Shown piece by piece: positions 12,254 through 13,605 of a DNA stretch of 13,605 bases. Within the stretch, counting starts at the first letter, position 1; each line of letters starts with the position of its first letter. The translations under genes were made by a program, and so were the position numbers. Under the pieces are notes generated by a model that searched no databases, was not told the DNA's origin, and saw nothing but the letters and a program-made list of their open reading frames with translations. The DNA is taken from contig CAZFWV010000176.1 in the NCBI GenBank assembly GCA_964522605.1, positions 1-13,605 of the forward strand. Direction: 5' to 3'. The stretch is from CAVZLD01 sp964522605. GTDB taxonomy: Bacteria > Planctomycetota > Planctomycetia > Pirellulales > Pirellulaceae.

Positions 12254-13605
12254 ATGACAGAACAAGATCCAAGCGTACCGGAACGGCCTGAAGTTCGCCG
12301 GGTGGCAGCCAATTCCGAATACACGTCGGAAGATCTGCAGCATCTTTCCGATCTGGAACACGTGCGCGAGCGTCCCGCGATGTACATCGGCGACACGACC
12401 TCCCGCGGGCTGCATCACCTGGTCTACGAAGTGGTGGATAACTCGATCGATGAGGCCATGGCGGGCTTCGCAAAGGCCGTCCAAGTCACGATCAACACGG
12501 ACGGTTCGGTCACGGTAGAAGATGACGGCCGTGGAATCCCCGTGGATTTGCACGAGCAGTTGTCTGAGGAGTTGGGCCGAGAAGTCTCGACGCTGGAAGG
12601 CGTCATGACCGTCCTTAAGTTCGGTGGAAAATTCGAAAAAGGGGCCTACCAGACCTCGGGTGGTTTGCACGGGGTAGGCGTCACCGTCGTGAATTTTCTG
12701 TCCGAATGGTGCGAGGTGGAAGTCTTTCGTGACGGACATGTCTATCAACAGGAATATCAGCGTGGCGTTCCGCTCGGGCCGGTCAATCGGATTGGCGCCA
12801 CGAAAAAGTTGGGAACTCGAACGACCTTCAAGCCCGACGCGCAAATCTTTCAGACGACCCGATTCCTTTTCGATGTGCTGTACAAACGACTGCAGGAGTT
12901 GGCGTTTCTGAATCGTGGTGTACGGATTCTGTTCCGCGATGAACGAAATAACGAGGAGGAACAGTTTCACTACGAACGCGGAATCGTCGAGTTTGTCGAG
13001 TATCTGAATCGAGCGAGTGAACCGCTCCACCCGGACGTGATTTACCTCGAAGGGGAAACCGACGGAGTGGGCTATGAGATTGCACTGCAGTATTCCGCGG
13101 AATACACCGAGAACATCCACACGTACGTGAACAATATTCACACGCATGAGGGCGGCACGCACGTATCCGGCTTCCGAGCAGCTTTGACCCGCTCCCTGAA
13201 TAATTACGGTCGCAAAGAAGGACTCTTCAAGGACGTGACTCCTTCCGGGGATGATTTTCGAGAAGGTCTAACCGCGGTCATCTCGATGCGCGTTCCCCAT
13301 CCACAATTCGAAGGACAAACGAAAACAAAGCTCGGAAATGGCGAAGTGGAAGGGATCGTCAATTCCGCGGTCGGAGAATTTTTGGCGAGCTATCTGGAAG
13401 AGAATCCAAAGTCCGCGCGGACAATCGTCCGTAAAGGAATCCTCGCGGCGGAAGCACGCGAGGCTGCGCGGAAAGCCAAAGCGCTGCTGCGCGAACGAAA
13501 AGGTGCTTTGAGCGGCGGCGGATTGCCAGGCAAACTGCGCGATTGCATCAGCAAGGAAATGGAAAAGTGCGAGCTGTACCTGGTCGAAGGTGATTCGGCC
13601 GGCGG
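12254..13605 (+). CDS. gyrB: DNA gyrase subunit B (3' end outside window)
   Basis: ATPase subunit of the type II topoisomerase that introduces negative supercoils. The first 450 residues are present; the frame runs off the window with no stop. Seen: HVRERPAMYIGDT, the GHKL ATP-binding motifs EVVDNSIDEAMAG, DDGRGIPVD and GGLHGVGVTVVN; transducer-domain YVNNIHTHEGGTHVSGF and the ATP-contacting QTKTKLGN loop; and the start of the TOPRIM domain, ELYLVEGDSAGG, with its catalytic Glu, at the window edge. About 20 poorly conserved residues precede the usual start of homology. The ATG at 12254 has GAAGG 13 nt upstream, rather far, so the start is less certain than the identity. It lies 52 bp after dciA. 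ParE is not excluded by these motifs, but the dnaA-dnaN context favours GyrB. Confidence 0.93.
   Translation, partial: MTEQDPSVPERPEVRRVAANSEYTSEDLQHLSDLEHVRERPAMYIGDTTSRGLHHLVYEVVDNSIDEAMAGFAKAVQVTINTDGSVTVEDDGRGIPVDLHEQLSEELGREVSTLEGVMTVLKFGGKFEKGAYQTSGGLHGVGVTVVNFLSEWCEVEVFRDGHVYQQEYQRGVPLGPVNRIGATKKLGTRTTFKPDAQIFQTTRFLFDVLYKRLQELAFLNRGVRILFRDERNNEEEQFHYERGIVEFVEYLNRASEPLHPDVIYLEGETDGVGYEIALQYSAEYTENIHTYVNNIHTHEGGTHVSGFRAALTRSLNNYGRKEGLFKDVTPSGDDFREGLTAVISMRVPHPQFEGQTKTKLGNGEVEGIVNSAVGEFLASYLEENPKSARTIVRKGILAAEAREAARKAKALLRERKGALSGGGLPGKLRDCISKEMEKCELYLVEGDSAG

Overview
The window looks like a chromosomal segment of a planctomycete (order Planctomycetales). The main grounds are a secreted protein that joins an SHD1 (SLA1 homology 1) domain to a DUF1559-type domain, a pairing typical of that phylum, two small secreted or membrane proteins of planctomycete-only appearance, and many short GTAG/CTAC-type palindromic repeats between genes. 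The assignment is inferred from gene content; no rRNA or tRNA lies in the window. The sequence is draft: exactly 100 N (2588-2687) mark an assembly gap.

Layout, left to right. (1) 45-1100 (+), a stand-alone sigma-54 activator (AAA+ plus Fis-type HTH), convergent with (2) 1238-2374 (-), the SHD1/DUF1559 secreted protein; a periodic ACGGAT repeat lies between them. (3) 2375-2831, intergenic, with palindromic repeats around the assembly gap. (4) 2832-4999 (+), a hemX/ccsA-like membrane protein overlapping hemA (glutamyl-tRNA reductase) by an ATGA junction: tetrapyrrole/cytochrome functions. (5) 5019-6257 (-), scpB (condensin subunit) with a 124-residue, about 80% Asp/Glu C-terminal tail, preceded by (6) a small membrane-anchored protein, 6273-6842 (-). 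(7) 6843-7121, a divergent intergenic region with a REPIN-like double hairpin and two opposing promoter candidates. (8) 7122-7838 (+), a membrane-anchored protein of unknown function, then (9) 7870-9084 (+), a NifS/IscS-type cysteine desulfurase. (10) 9085-9277, a fold-back repeat. (11) 9278-end (+), the replication cluster dnaA - candidate oriC - dnaN - dciA (DUF721) - gyrB (cut by the window edge).

The replication cluster is the most coherent block: initiator, sliding clamp, DciA-type helicase loader and gyrase B in the classical origin order, with recF absent from its usual place. The DnaA is unusual. It lacks the N-terminal domains I-II and has Gly where the second Walker B acid should be, but keeps a near-canonical DNA-binding domain IV. 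The 282-bp dnaA-dnaN spacer holds near-consensus DnaA boxes followed by a DnaA-trio-like run next to an AT-rich stretch, so it is a good origin candidate.

The other points worth a second look are the acidic ScpB tail, which has its own in-frame ATG and Shine-Dalgarno-like sequence, and three unrelated palindromic repeat families, one of which shows a compensatory base-pair change between its two arms.
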